64,000 bases of DNA from CBDCGS01 sp965216915 (GTDB lineage Bacteria; Pseudomonadota; Alphaproteobacteria; UBA828), in NCBI GenBank assembly GCA_965216915.1, contig CBDCGS010000005.1:1-64000 (forward strand). The letters run 5' to 3'. Each line of letters begins with the position of its first letter. Within the stretch, counting starts at the first letter, position 1. This document shows, piece by piece, positions 7,748-16,065 of the stretch. The notes beneath the pieces were generated by a model, which was given only the letters and a program-made list of their open reading frames with translations, was not told the DNA's origin and did no database searches. A program made the position numbers and the translations under genes.

Positions 7748-8371
7748 CTAGCGCGGCACGCCGAGAAGGGCGCTGACGACGGTGAGGAGGCGTTGGCCCG
7801 ACCGGTGGACGTCGTCGGCATATTCGCGATAGCGCTCATTGCCGAGCGGTCCGAACATTTCCGTCCTCATCGCTTCGGAAAAGCCGAGAATGGCGTTGAG
7901 CGGTGTTCGAAGCTCGTGGCCCATATGCGCCAAGGTCTCGGCATCGACCACATGCGCGACCGTCGGCAAGGGCGGCGTCTCCGGTGCGGTGTCGGCGTCC
8001 CCCCGGCGCACGGCCGTCGCGACGATCGCCCGCGACTCTTCGTTCGTCAGCCGGAGCGGCGAGAGCGAGAGGCGCGCCGGCACGCTTCGCCCGTTTACGC
8101 CGAGCGCGCTCTCGAAGCAGGCATGCGCCGAGGCGCCATTGAAAAGCTGCGCCATGATGTCGACGCAATCCGCCCGCTGATCCGGATGGACACTGTGGGC
8201 GAACGGGCATTCGAGCAAGCTCGCAGCCTCGACGTCGAGGAGAGCGCCGTAGGCTCGGTTGATCACCCGGTATTGTCCGGCCGCACCGATGAGCGCGGTC
8301 GGAAAGTCGAGCGCATCGAAAAGACCCTCAACGAGATCGAGACGCTCTGATGATTCGGCAGCCGTTCGCAT
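7748..8371 (-). CDS. PAS-HisKA sensor protein lacking an ATPase domain
   Basis: A 207-residue protein with a PAS-like domain (about residues 12-120: LFDALDFPTALIGAAGQYRVINRAYGALL) and a HisKA dimerisation/phosphoacceptor domain. The phosphorylatable His152 lies in LAHMGHELRTPLNAILGFS, and the second helix ends at LLTVVSALLGVPR. The HATPase domain that should follow is absent in all frames of the 130 bp downstream. It is either a truncated histidine kinase or a genuine phosphotransfer or dominant-negative partner. No response regulator gene is adjacent. It lies downstream of the N-carbamoyl amino acid hydrolase gene. Confidence 0.82.
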   Translation of the reverse strand: MRTAAESSERLDLVEGLFDALDFPTALIGAAGQYRVINRAYGALLDVEAASLLECPFAHSVHPDQRADCVDIMAQLFNGASAHACFESALGVNGRSVPARLSLSPLRLTNEESRAIVATAVRRGDADTAPETPPLPTVAHVVDAETLAHMGHELRTPLNAILGFSEAMRTEMFGPLGNERYREYADDVHRSGQRLLTVVSALLGVPR

Positions 8372-8455
8372 GGTCGCGCCACACTACGTCAATATCAGGC
8401 GCGTTAAATAAGAGAACCTTTTCGCGTCTGTCAATTCCCGTCTTAGTGCGAGAAG

Positions 8456-8496
8456 AAACAGACCAGCGGGGTGCAGGCTTTGACTGACGTCTGTTT
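8456..8496 (-). terminator. Stem-loop after the N-carbamoyl amino acid hydrolase gene
   Basis: An 8 bp perfect inverted repeat, AAACAGAC (8456-8463) and GTCTGTTT (8489-8496), with a 25 nt loop. It lies 13 nt past the stop of the minus-strand hydrolase gene and is followed on that strand by a pyrimidine-rich tract (TCTTCTCG). It may act as a weak transcription terminator. Confidence 0.4.
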
Positions 8497-8509
8497 GGCC
8501 GGTTGCACG

Positions 8510-9457
8510 CTAGGATTTTGGCGGCGGGACCGCGGCCGTTTGAGTTGTAATCAGGCCATAGTGTTCGATACGCCGGTGCGCCGCAAAGTTGAAGATCGTC
8601 TCTCGGATATAAGTACCCCGATCGAGATCGATTGGCGCAGTGATGACCTCGTCACCCTCGGTGCTCGCCTGCGCCACGATTTCACCGGTCGGCGCGATGA
8701 TGCAACTTCCGGCCATATGGTGAATGCCCTCTTCGATGCCTGCCTTCGCCGACGCCACGACCCATGTGCCGTTCTGATAGGCGCCCGCCTGCATCGAAAG
8801 CCAGTTGTGGAACATGCCGAGGTGGGGCGCCTCGGTCTTGGCGAAGGGATTGGTGCTCGGTGTGTTGTAGCCGAGCATCACGACCTCGACGCCTTGCAGG
8901 CCGAGCACCCGATAGGTCTCGGGCCAGCGCCGGTCGTTGCAGATGCACATCCCCATGACGCCATCCATGGTCCGGAACACCGGAAAACCGAGATCGCCCA
9001 CCTCGAAATAGCGCTTCTCGAGATGCTGATGCGGCTGGTTCGGCTGTGGTTCCGCATGGCCGGGCAGGTGGATCTTGCGGTACTTGCCCGCGATCTCGCC
9101 CGCGCGATCGACGAGAATCGCGGTGTTGAAATAGCGCTTGGTGCCGTCCGCCTCGCGCACGAGCTCCGCGTAGCCGAGGTGAAAGCCGACGCCGAGCTCC
9201 TTCGCGGCACCGAACAGCGGCTGGGTTTCGTTGCTCGGCATCTCGGCTTCGAAGTAGCCGTCGAGTTCGTCCGGGTCGTCGATCACCCAGCGCGGAAAAA
9301 AGGTGGTCAGCGCAAGCTCGGGAAACACGACGAGCGTTGCTCCCGCCCGATGGGCGTCATGAAGCATGGCGATCAATCGGTCGACCACGGCGCGGCGGCC
9401 GTCCGCCTTCGCGATCGGGCCCATCTGCGCCGCGGCAACGATGAATTGTCTCGACAT
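8510..9457 (-). CDS. N-carbamoyl-D-amino acid amidohydrolase-like carbon-nitrogen hydrolase
   Basis: A 315-residue nitrilase-superfamily enzyme very close in layout to Agrobacterium N-carbamoyl-D-amino acid hydrolase, which converts N-carbamoyl-D-amino acids to D-amino acid, CO2 and ammonia. The Glu-Lys-Cys triad is visible as Glu47 (VVFPELALTTFFPRW), Lys128 (YRKIHLPGH) and Cys173 (CICNDRRWPE). Further shared stretches are FQHLEKRYFE-like QHLEKRYFE, GYNTPSTNP, LSMQAGAYQNG and the FNFAAHRRIEHYGLI tail. No hydantoinase lies beside it, so the natural carbamoyl donor is open. The ATG at 9457 has GGGGAG 8 nt upstream. The oxidoreductase gene at 9579 lies upstream on the same strand. Confidence 0.92.
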   Translation of the reverse strand: MSRQFIVAAAQMGPIAKADGRRAVVDRLIAMLHDAHRAGATLVVFPELALTTFFPRWVIDDPDELDGYFEAEMPSNETQPLFGAAKELGVGFHLGYAELVREADGTKRYFNTAILVDRAGEIAGKYRKIHLPGHAEPQPNQPHQHLEKRYFEVGDLGFPVFRTMDGVMGMCICNDRRWPETYRVLGLQGVEVVMLGYNTPSTNPFAKTEAPHLGMFHNWLSMQAGAYQNGTWVVASAKAGIEEGIHHMAGSCIIAPTGEIVAQASTEGDEVITAPIDLDRGTYIRETIFNFAAHRRIEHYGLITTQTAAVPPPKS

Positions 9458-9578
9458 GGTGCGTCTCCCCTGGTTGCGCCGACGCGCCGGCTTAGTGCGG
9501 TCCCGGCGTCACGTGGCGCTCCTCGCGCTCGACCGGGTGTGCTGTCCGTCGCTGAGGCCTATCGCCATCCTACGCCAT

Positions 9579-10913
9579 TTAGCCGGTTGCGCGGCGGGCC
9601 GCGGGCGACGTCGTGTCGCGCGCCTCCATCGTGCGGCGTGCTTTCACCGCCGCTGCGTCCTCGTCGATCGCCACGTCCGCCCACACGAGCGGCGTGTCCG
9701 GCGCCACGGCGCGGGTCACGGTGATGCCGTGGGCGAGCCCGATCGGCAGCGCGCCACGCGCCAGGCTGTCGTCGGCCGGCATGAGCCGTCCGTAAACGGT
9801 GTAGCCGCCCTCGCCGTCGAGCCGCGTGCCCGGCGCGAGCGCGCGCTTGGCGCAGGCCACGGCATCGGCGCGGAACCCGTTGGGCGCGCCGGTCGGCTCA
9901 CCGCGGAGCGCGACGCTCGCGACCGAAATTCCGAGTTCCAGGCCGATCAGATGATAGGGCTTGTACATCGCGGCGTAGCGCCCGCTCGGGTCCGTCTTGA
10001 GGCCATACTCGCGGAAGCAAGCGCGCACATAGTCATCCGGCGCCGCAAAGACGGCATAGACGCCCCAGCGCAGATCGCGCGCGAGCGAGGTGCCATCGCG
10101 CGCTTCGCTGGAAATCACCTCGACCTGGCCGGCATGGTGCAACACGCCGCCATCCACCGTCGGGCAGAGCACGGTCGCAAGATCGTCGACGTCGCAGGGC
10201 GGGAACCCGAGGCCATCGGGGGCCGGCGTGAGCCCGGTCGCGTTGGCGACCGCGGTCATCTCGATCGCCGACTTGGTGCCGTCGAGGAACGAGTTGAACA
10301 TCTGCGGGTTCATGCCGCCGGCCGCGGCCTCCGCCGGCGTCAGACCGTAATGCTCCCAAACATCGTCGGGCGTGACGTGGTGATAGCCGGGCAGATACTT
10401 CGTGCCCTTTCCCGCCGCGATGACCTCGAGGCCGGTCGCGCGCGCCCAATCGACGATCTCGGCGATGAGCGCCGGTTGGTCGCCATAGGCCAAAGAGTAG
10501 ACGACGCCCGCGCGCCGCGCCTCCTCCGCGAGCAGCGGTCCCGCGAGCGCATCCGCCTCCACATTGACCATGACGATGTGATGGCCGGCCGCGATCGTGG
10601 CCCGTGCATGCGCAATACCCGCCGAGGGATCGCCCGTCGCGTCGATCACCACGTCGAGGCGTTCGGTCGCGATGAGCCGCGCAGCGTCGTCCGTGACGGT
10701 GACGGCATCCGCCTCATCGTCGTCCCAGCCTGCGGCTGCCAGCGCCCGGCGCGCGCGGTCGGGGTCGAGATCGGCGATGCCATGCACCCGAAAGCCCGGC
10801 GTCCGCCGCGCTTGCGCCAGGAACATGGTGCCGAATTTTCCGCCGCCGATCAGGCCGATCTCGACCGGCCGGCCCGCGTCGGCGCGCGCGCAGAGTAAGC
10901 CATGCAGGTTCAT
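9579..10913 (-). CDS. NAD(P)-dependent oxidoreductase with C-terminal SAF domain
   Basis: A 444-residue protein. An N-terminal Rossmann domain (IGLIGGGKFGTMF, then HGIADLDPDRA) is followed by a central domain with VYSLAYGDQPALI, GKGTKYLPGYH and NPQMFNSFLDGTKSAIEM, and a SAF-like C-terminal domain from about residue 360 (LARGALPIGLAHGITVTRAVAPDTPLVWADV). This is the layout of the homoserine dehydrogenase-like/Gfo-Idh-type SAF oxidoreductases, several of which act on sugar acids. The substrate is not known. No clear ribosome binding site precedes the ATG at 10913. It is transcribed towards the N-carbamoyl hydrolase gene, 121 bp away, with no clear terminator between. Confidence 0.8.
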   Translation of the reverse strand: MNLHGLLCARADAGRPVEIGLIGGGKFGTMFLAQARRTPGFRVHGIADLDPDRARRALAAAGWDDDEADAVTVTDDAARLIATERLDVVIDATGDPSAGIAHARATIAAGHHIVMVNVEADALAGPLLAEEARRAGVVYSLAYGDQPALIAEIVDWARATGLEVIAAGKGTKYLPGYHHVTPDDVWEHYGLTPAEAAAGGMNPQMFNSFLDGTKSAIEMTAVANATGLTPAPDGLGFPPCDVDDLATVLCPTVDGGVLHHAGQVEVISSEARDGTSLARDLRWGVYAVFAAPDDYVRACFREYGLKTDPSGRYAAMYKPYHLIGLELGISVASVALRGEPTGAPNGFRADAVACAKRALAPGTRLDGEGGYTVYGRLMPADDSLARGALPIGLAHGITVTRAVAPDTPLVWADVAIDEDAAAVKARRTMEARDTTSPAARRATG

Positions 10914-11006
10914 GGCTCGATATTATCGGGAGAGGCGTTGTCCGCCCAGGGGGAGATCCCGGCGCCCATCGGCGCTACCCAGAGCGGAATCGAAAGACGG
11001 CGGCTC

Positions 11007-11047
11007 TCGGGAGCGGTACGCGCAGGATGCTCGTGTACCGCCCCCGA
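11007..11047 (-). terminator. Stem-loop after the VWA gene
   Basis: The arms are TCGGG-ag-CGGTAC (11007-11019) and GTACCG-cc-CCCGA (11035-11047), with a 15 nt loop, giving 11 paired bases interrupted by one bulge pair. It begins 8 nt past the minus-strand VWA stop codon. It is a plausible operon end, although the trailing T tract is short. Confidence 0.5.
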
Positions 11048-11055
11048 AAGCGTGG

Positions 11056-13347
11056 CTAGTTGCGGGGAAGCGCCGCCGCCGAGCCGGCGAGCCGCACGAG
11101 GGTGATGAACTCGGCGCGGTAGCCGAAGGGGTCCTCGCCCTTCGCCGCTTGCGCGAGCGCGATCACGTCGTCGTAGGTGTAGGTGCCGGTGTACTGGCCG
11201 CCCTTGAGGAGCTGGCCGAAGCCCGCGACCGCGGTTGCCCAACGGGCCTCTTGTGCGAGCGCCTCCGCGGCATCGCTCTCTTGGTCGATAGCGATCGGTG
11301 CGGTGATCAGCGTGGAGGTGTCGCTGTCGGGCAACTTGTAGCGGATCTTGAGGAAGCCGTACTCGTTGGCGAGATCGCCGTCGCCCGGAAGCACCGCTTC
11401 GGCCGGCTCGTAGCGACTGTCCTCGATCAACGTGGCGCCGCCGACGGGCGTGATCTCATAGATCGCCGTCACCGTGTGGCCGGCGCCGATATCGCCGGCG
11501 TCGACCCTATCGTTGTTGAAATCCTCCTGGGCGAGCGCGCGGGTCTCGTAGCCGATGAGGCGATATTCGGCGACGGTCGCCGGGTTGAACTCGACCTGGA
11601 TCTTCACGTCCTTGGCGATCGGGAAGAGCGTCGAGGACGCCTCCTCCACCAGCACCTTGCGGGCTTCGTTGAGCGTGTCGATGTGGGCGGCGACGCCATT
11701 GCCGTGCTGCGCGAGCGTCTGCATCAGCGCGTCGTTCAAGTTGCCCTGCCCGAAGCCGAGCACCGAGAGGAAGATGCCGGTCGCCCGCTTGCGCTCGATG
11801 AAGCTCTCGAGCTCGTTCTGATCGGTGATGCCCACGTTGAAATCGCCGTCGGTGGCGAGGATCACGCGGTTGACCGCGCTTTTGTCGAAGGTGCTCTCGG
11901 CCAATGCGTAGGCCTGGCGGATGCCCTCGGCGCCGGCCGTCGAGCCGCCCGCGCCCAAGCGATCGAGCGCGGCGAGGATCTTGCCCTTCTCCGCGACCCT
12001 GGTTGGGGCCAGCACGGTGCCGGCGGCGCCTGCGTAGACGACGATCGCCACGGTGTCGTCCGGGCCGAGCGTGTCGAGCAGCAGGCGCATCGAATTGATA
12101 ACCAGCGGCAGCTTGTCGGGCGCGTTCATCGAGCCCGAGACATCGAGCAGGAAGACCAGGTTGCTGCGCGGCTGCGCGGCGGCCTCGAGGTCGTAGCCCT
12201 TGATGCCGATGTGCACCAGCTTGTTTCCCGCTTTCCACGGGCTCGGCGTCACGCTGATGCTGGGGCGGAACGGCTGCTCGGCGGTCTCGGCGAGCGGATA
12301 ATCGTAGTCGAAGTAGTTGATTAGCTCCTCGATGCGCACGGCGTTCTTCTGCGGCAGCACGCCTCCGGTCAGGCTGCGGCGCACGAAGGCATAGGACGCG
12401 GTGTCGACGTCGATCGAGAAGGTCGAGACCGGCTCATCGGCGACGCGGATCACCGCGCCCTCCTCGACATCCTCGAAGCGATCGCGGCCGACATCCTCGT
12501 AGGCCGGCGGCGGCAGTACCTCGGCTTGGCTCGCGTCAGCGGCATAACTCGACGCGGCCGGCGCGGGCTTGGCCTGGAGGGTACGGACACGACGGTTGGG
12601 CGCCGTGCTCTCGGCGCGCGTCGCTGCCTCGGTCTCGACGGCGACATCGGCAAGCGCGAACGCGTCGTCTTGGTTGGACAAGGTCCCGGTCAGTGCGTCG
12701 AAGCTTTCGCCCAACACGGCCGGTGCTTCGGCGATGGGCGCAGCCGGCTCGGCCGCGGGCTGCCGGAGATCGGCGCGCGCGTTGCCGTCCGCGGCGACGG
12801 ACCCGGCCGCGCCGGGCCGGTTCTGCGCGACCAAGGCGCCGGCGCCCTCGTCCGTCGGTGCCGGATCGGCGGCCGCGACGACGATCGTCTCGTCATCGCC
12901 GACCGGGGCATTCGAGTCCTCGTTCTTGGTCGACTTGCCCTCGCCGGCGTCACGCTCGCGCGCCTCGGTGCTGGAGGTCGTGCGCGCGTGCTGGTCGGCC
13001 TCGGCGACGACGATCGTCGTGCGCGTGCCGGTGTTCGTGAGCGTGGTCGTTTGCGGGTCGCTGTCGAGCGTGGTGTAGACGCCGACGCTAAGTGCCGCCG
13101 CCATCGCGGTTGCCGTGGCGACACCGCCGAGCATGTAGCGTTTGGTCATGGGTCGTCTCCCTGTGGGGGATGTGAAACGACCCGTTAGACGCGCGAGCAA
13201 CGACGATCCTTGGCGGCGCGCGCGTTTTTCTTCCTGAACCGCGTCGAACGCCGAGAGGCCAGCCGCCATCGCGCGCTGCCGCGCTGCCTCATCGGGCGCG
13301 GGCACGGCCTCAGACCGGAGAAGCTCTTTCAAGCGCCGCTCATCCAT
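11056..13347 (-). CDS. YfbK-type von Willebrand factor A domain membrane protein
   Basis: A 763-residue protein. A basic cytoplasmic N-terminal tail (residues 1-70) precedes one membrane span (about 72-92, MLGGVATATAMAAALSVGV) and a long, disordered acidic/Ala-rich linker (93-280). The YfbK N-terminal domain follows (about 285-390: EPVSTFSIDVDTASYAFVRR). Then come a VWA domain with an intact MIDAS (FLLDVSGSMNA, Asp403) and a C-terminal DUF3520 domain. The start overlaps the sigma-factor stop by 8 bp (ATGGATGA), implying translational coupling. The short N-terminal tail plus a single span, directly after an ECF sigma factor, is the layout expected of an anti-sigma factor; that role is inference. 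The extracytoplasmic VWA would bind an unknown metal-dependent ligand. Confidence 0.88.
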   Translation of the reverse strand: MDERRLKELLRSEAVPAPDEAARQRAMAAGLSAFDAVQEEKRARRQGSSLLARLTGRFTSPTGRRPMTKRYMLGGVATATAMAAALSVGVYTTLDSDPQTTTLTNTGTRTTIVVAEADQHARTTSSTEARERDAGEGKSTKNEDSNAPVGDDETIVVAAADPAPTDEGAGALVAQNRPGAAGSVAADGNARADLRQPAAEPAAPIAEAPAVLGESFDALTGTLSNQDDAFALADVAVETEAATRAESTAPNRRVRTLQAKPAPAASSYAADASQAEVLPPPAYEDVGRDRFEDVEEGAVIRVADEPVSTFSIDVDTASYAFVRRSLTGGVLPQKNAVRIEELINYFDYDYPLAETAEQPFRPSISVTPSPWKAGNKLVHIGIKGYDLEAAAQPRSNLVFLLDVSGSMNAPDKLPLVINSMRLLLDTLGPDDTVAIVVYAGAAGTVLAPTRVAEKGKILAALDRLGAGGSTAGAEGIRQAYALAESTFDKSAVNRVILATDGDFNVGITDQNELESFIERKRATGIFLSVLGFGQGNLNDALMQTLAQHGNGVAAHIDTLNEARKVLVEEASSTLFPIAKDVKIQVEFNPATVAEYRLIGYETRALAQEDFNNDRVDAGDIGAGHTVTAIYEITPVGGATLIEDSRYEPAEAVLPGDGDLANEYGFLKIRYKLPDSDTSTLITAPIAIDQESDAAEALAQEARWATAVAGFGQLLKGGQYTGTYTYDDVIALAQAAKGEDPFGYRAEFITLVRLAGSAAALPRN

Positions 13348-13879
13348 AGCACCGCTCCGCGTTTTCGAAGGCGTTGAGCTTCTTGCGTGCCTCGTGGATG
13401 TACCAGGAGACGGTGCTTTCCTTGCAATCCATCACGACGGCCGCTTGGCGATGCGTCAGACCCTCGCCGAAGACGAGGTGAATGGCCTCCTGCTCCTTCT
13501 CGGGCAGTGTGCGCAGATAGGCGAGAACCTCACCGGCATAGGTGCGCTGCTCGCCGGTCGGTGGCTGCACGGGCTCCGGCGCCGCATCGAGCCCCACCGG
13601 CTCGCGGTGCCGGCTGCGCAGCCAATCCTTCGCGGTGTTGATCACGAGCGTGTAAAGCCAGGTCAGGAAGGCCGAACGAAAATCGAAGCTGTCGAGCGCA
13701 CGCGCAAGCTTGACGCAGGCCTCTTGGCTCACGTCCTCAGCGTCCGCCTGGTTGCCACACCATTTGTAAGCGATACGGTAAATCACGTCGTAATGCGCCT
13801 GCAGAAGGGCCTCGAAGGCCGCTCTGTCGCCTCGTTGTGCCCGCTTGATCAGGGGCGTCGGATCGTGGGTTTGCGTCAT
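13340..13879 (-). CDS. ECF-type RNA polymerase sigma factor
   Basis: A 179-residue group IV sigma factor. Region 2 reads AFEALLQAHYDVIYRIAYKWCGNQADAEDVSQEACVK, split here only for reading: HYDVIYRIAYKW and DAEDVSQEACVKL. Region 4 has LPEKEQEAIHLVFGEGL and the helix-turn-helix THRQAAVVMDCKESTVSW. The ATG at 13879 (MTQTHDPTPLIKRAQ) is preferred over an in-frame upstream ATG at 13996, whose extension does not look like a sigma factor. Its stop overlaps the start of the VWA gene by 8 bp, so the two are one expression unit. No separate zinc-binding anti-sigma gene is present. Confidence 0.92.
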   Translation of the reverse strand: MTQTHDPTPLIKRAQRGDRAAFEALLQAHYDVIYRIAYKWCGNQADAEDVSQEACVKLARALDSFDFRSAFLTWLYTLVINTAKDWLRSRHREPVGLDAAPEPVQPPTGEQRTYAGEVLAYLRTLPEKEQEAIHLVFGEGLTHRQAAVVMDCKESTVSWYIHEARKKLNAFENAERCYG

Positions 13880-14102
13880 CGAGGACGTCGGCCCCGTTTG
13901 CCTTTTCCAGTGAGACGAAGCGCACGCCCATATCCTTGGAAAAAAATCTGCCGAAATTGTGACTGGTCCGCCGAGCGTGTTCCGAAGAGCAGCCACAGCC
14001 GCCGGCCACCGGGCGAATCGCGTGGATTAACGATAGCCCTCGGCGCGGCCGCGCGCCGTGATTGGGGTCACACGGATGGCCGATCGGCCGCCGCGCACCC
14101 GC

Positions 14103-14378
14103 CTACCAGCGGAACAAATCGTCGAGAAAGCTGTGCTCGCCCTGGAGCCGGTCCCCGCACGCGTCGCGGAGCCGGCGCGCATCCTCGGGCTTGACGATGC
14201 CGAGGACCCCGGAGAGGTCGATCTCGAGATTGCCGATGTTGTCGTCGCTGAACGACATGTCGCCGAGCGAGGCGTAGGCGGCGCAGGCATCGTTGAAGTC
14301 GCTCGCCGTGCGGTAGTGCGCAACGATTGCGTAAATCAGCGCCGCGGTGATGACGGGGAGGACGACGCGATTGACCAT
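14103..14378 (-). CDS. Small exported or membrane-anchored protein of unknown function
   Basis: A 91-residue protein with an N-terminal hydrophobic segment (MVNRVVLPVITAALIYAIVA) that is a signal anchor or signal peptide. A soluble acidic part with two Cys residues (FNDACAAYASLG and LRDACGDRLQG) follows, which might form a disulfide in the periplasm. I do not recognise a family. It lies 21 bp downstream of the acyl-CoA ligase gene on the same strand and about 220 bp upstream of the sigma-factor gene. Codon use matches its neighbours. Confidence 0.6.
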   Translation of the reverse strand: MVNRVVLPVITAALIYAIVAHYRTASDFNDACAAYASLGDMSFSDDNIGNLEIDLSGVLGIVKPEDARRLRDACGDRLQGEHSFLDDLFRW

Positions 14379-14399
14379 GGCCTTTGGCTCCGCGTGGGC

Positions 14400-15974
14400 T
14401 TAGGCAAAGAGTTCGCCGAGGCGCGATTTCTGCAGCTTGCCCGTTGTGGTGAGCGGCAGCGCCTCGTGCTCCACTTGGCGGAATTCGCGCGGCACCTTGT
14501 AGGCCGCAAGACGGTCGCGGCAATGGGCCGTCAGCGCTGCGTCATCGACCGTGGCGCCGCGCCGCAGCACGATCACCGCGGCGACCCGCTCGTCGCGCGC
14601 CGCGTCCGGGAGGCCGATGACATAGGCCAGCTCGACCGCGGGATGCTCGAGGAGCACCGCCTCGACCTCCGCAGGCGCGACGTTGATGCCGCCGGTCTTG
14701 ATCATCTCCTTGAGCCGGCCACGGAATTGCAGATAGCCATCCTCATCCATGACGCCAAGGTCGCCGGTGCGGAAGAAGCCGTCACGCAGGCTTGCCGCAT
14801 TGAGTGCCGGGTCCTTGTAGTAGCCGCAGGTCACATAGCCGCGCACGAGCACTTCGCCGACCTCGCCGGTGGCCCGCGCCGCGCCGGTCTCGGGATCGGC
14901 GATGCGGATCTCGACGCCCGGCAGCGGCCGGCCGACGCGGGTGAGGCGCACGTCAATTGGGTCCTCGGCGTCGGTCACGGTGCAATTGCCGTAGGTCTCG
15001 GTGAGCCCGTAGATGTTGCAGACCTTGGTCGCGCCGAGCTCGATGACCCGGCGGATCTGCTCCGCCGAGCCGAGCGTCGCGCCGGTGCGGAGCGAGGAGA
15101 GATCGCGACGGGCGCGATCGGGATGCTCGTGCATCGCTTGGGCCATGTTGGGCGTGCCGTAAAACACCGTGCAGCGCTCCGCCTCGATCAGGCGGAGCGC
15201 CTCGGCGGCATCGAAATGCTCCTGCAGCACGACGCAGCCGCCGTGGGTCATCACGGCCATCAGCGCGTTCTCGCAGCCGAGCCCCCAGAAGAGCGAGACC
15301 GCGAGCCAGAGCCGGTCTCGCTCGGTGAGGTGCTGGCGCTCACCGATGTTCCACATGTTCTCGATCAGCGCGAAATGCTGCAGCTGCACCCCCTTGGGCA
15401 GCGCCGTGGTGCCGGATGTGTAGAGAAGATAGGCGACATCTGCCGGCGCGATCGCGCGCTGCGCTTCATCGATCACCGCGTCGTCCACCTCTACCCCGAG
15501 CGCTTCCAGGCGCTCGTAGGGGAGCGCCGGGTGGTCCGCCGGCCCGCCCAGGCGCACGATGTGCGTGATCCCGGCGAGCGCATCGGTGGTCCCGGCCAAG
15601 TCGTCGAGCATCGCCAGATAGTCTTGCTTCAGGTATCGGTCCGCGGTGATCAGCACCTTGGTGTCGGCGTGAGACAGCACATGCGCGAGCTCGCGGGGCG
15701 TCGCCCAGGTGTTGACCGCAACCATCGTGCCGCCGAGCAGCGTGATCGCGAAATCGGCGATCACCCAATCCGGCCGGTTGCCCATGAGGATGCCGACCTT
15801 GTCGCCTCGCCGTACGCCGAGCGCATGCAGGCCCTTCGCGAGCCCGCGGACGGCGGCCCTCAACGCCGCGTAGGTGTAGCGCTGCTCGCCCCCGACCAAG
15901 GCCTCGCGCGCCGGAAAGCGCGTGGCCATCTCGTCCAGGAGATCGGGCAGCGTGCGCGCGGCGGGCGGCTTCAT
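14400..15974 (-). CDS. AMP-dependent acyl-CoA synthetase/ligase
   Basis: A 524-residue member of the ANL superfamily that activates a carboxylate to acyl-AMP and then acyl-CoA. Motifs are the P-loop LLYTSGTTALPKG, the A5 motif NIYGLTETYGN, the A7 FRTGDLGVMDEDGY hinge region, FRGRLKEMIKTGG and the C-terminal catalytic Lys in LTTTGKLQKSRL. This resembles medium/long-chain or aromatic acyl-CoA ligases; the substrate cannot be read from the sequence. The start ATG at 15974 follows CGGGGTG. It lies downstream of the radical SAM gene but is separated from it by a strong terminator, so it probably has its own promoter. Confidence 0.9.
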   Translation of the reverse strand: MKPPAARTLPDLLDEMATRFPAREALVGGEQRYTYAALRAAVRGLAKGLHALGVRRGDKVGILMGNRPDWVIADFAITLLGGTMVAVNTWATPRELAHVLSHADTKVLITADRYLKQDYLAMLDDLAGTTDALAGITHIVRLGGPADHPALPYERLEALGVEVDDAVIDEAQRAIAPADVAYLLYTSGTTALPKGVQLQHFALIENMWNIGERQHLTERDRLWLAVSLFWGLGCENALMAVMTHGGCVVLQEHFDAAEALRLIEAERCTVFYGTPNMAQAMHEHPDRARRDLSSLRTGATLGSAEQIRRVIELGATKVCNIYGLTETYGNCTVTDAEDPIDVRLTRVGRPLPGVEIRIADPETGAARATGEVGEVLVRGYVTCGYYKDPALNAASLRDGFFRTGDLGVMDEDGYLQFRGRLKEMIKTGGINVAPAEVEAVLLEHPAVELAYVIGLPDAARDERVAAVIVLRRGATVDDAALTAHCRDRLAAYKVPREFRQVEHEALPLTTTGKLQKSRLGELFA

Positions 15975-16000
15975 GGCATCACCCCGGGAAGGCCGCGCGC

Positions 16001-16036
16001 AAGAAAATGGACGCGTCCGCCAGAGACGCGCCCATT
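16001..16036 (-). terminator. Rho-independent terminator of the radical SAM gene
   Basis: On the minus strand the sequence folds as AATGG-g-CGCGTC, a 7 nt loop, GACGCG-t-CCATT, followed by TTTTCTTG. The plus-strand arms are 16006-16017 and 16025-16036. The GC-rich stem with an immediate T tract, 30 nt past the stop at 16066, is a textbook intrinsic terminator. Confidence 0.85.
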
Positions 16037-16065
16037 CTCAACTCTTGAGCGGATGAGGGAGCGCC

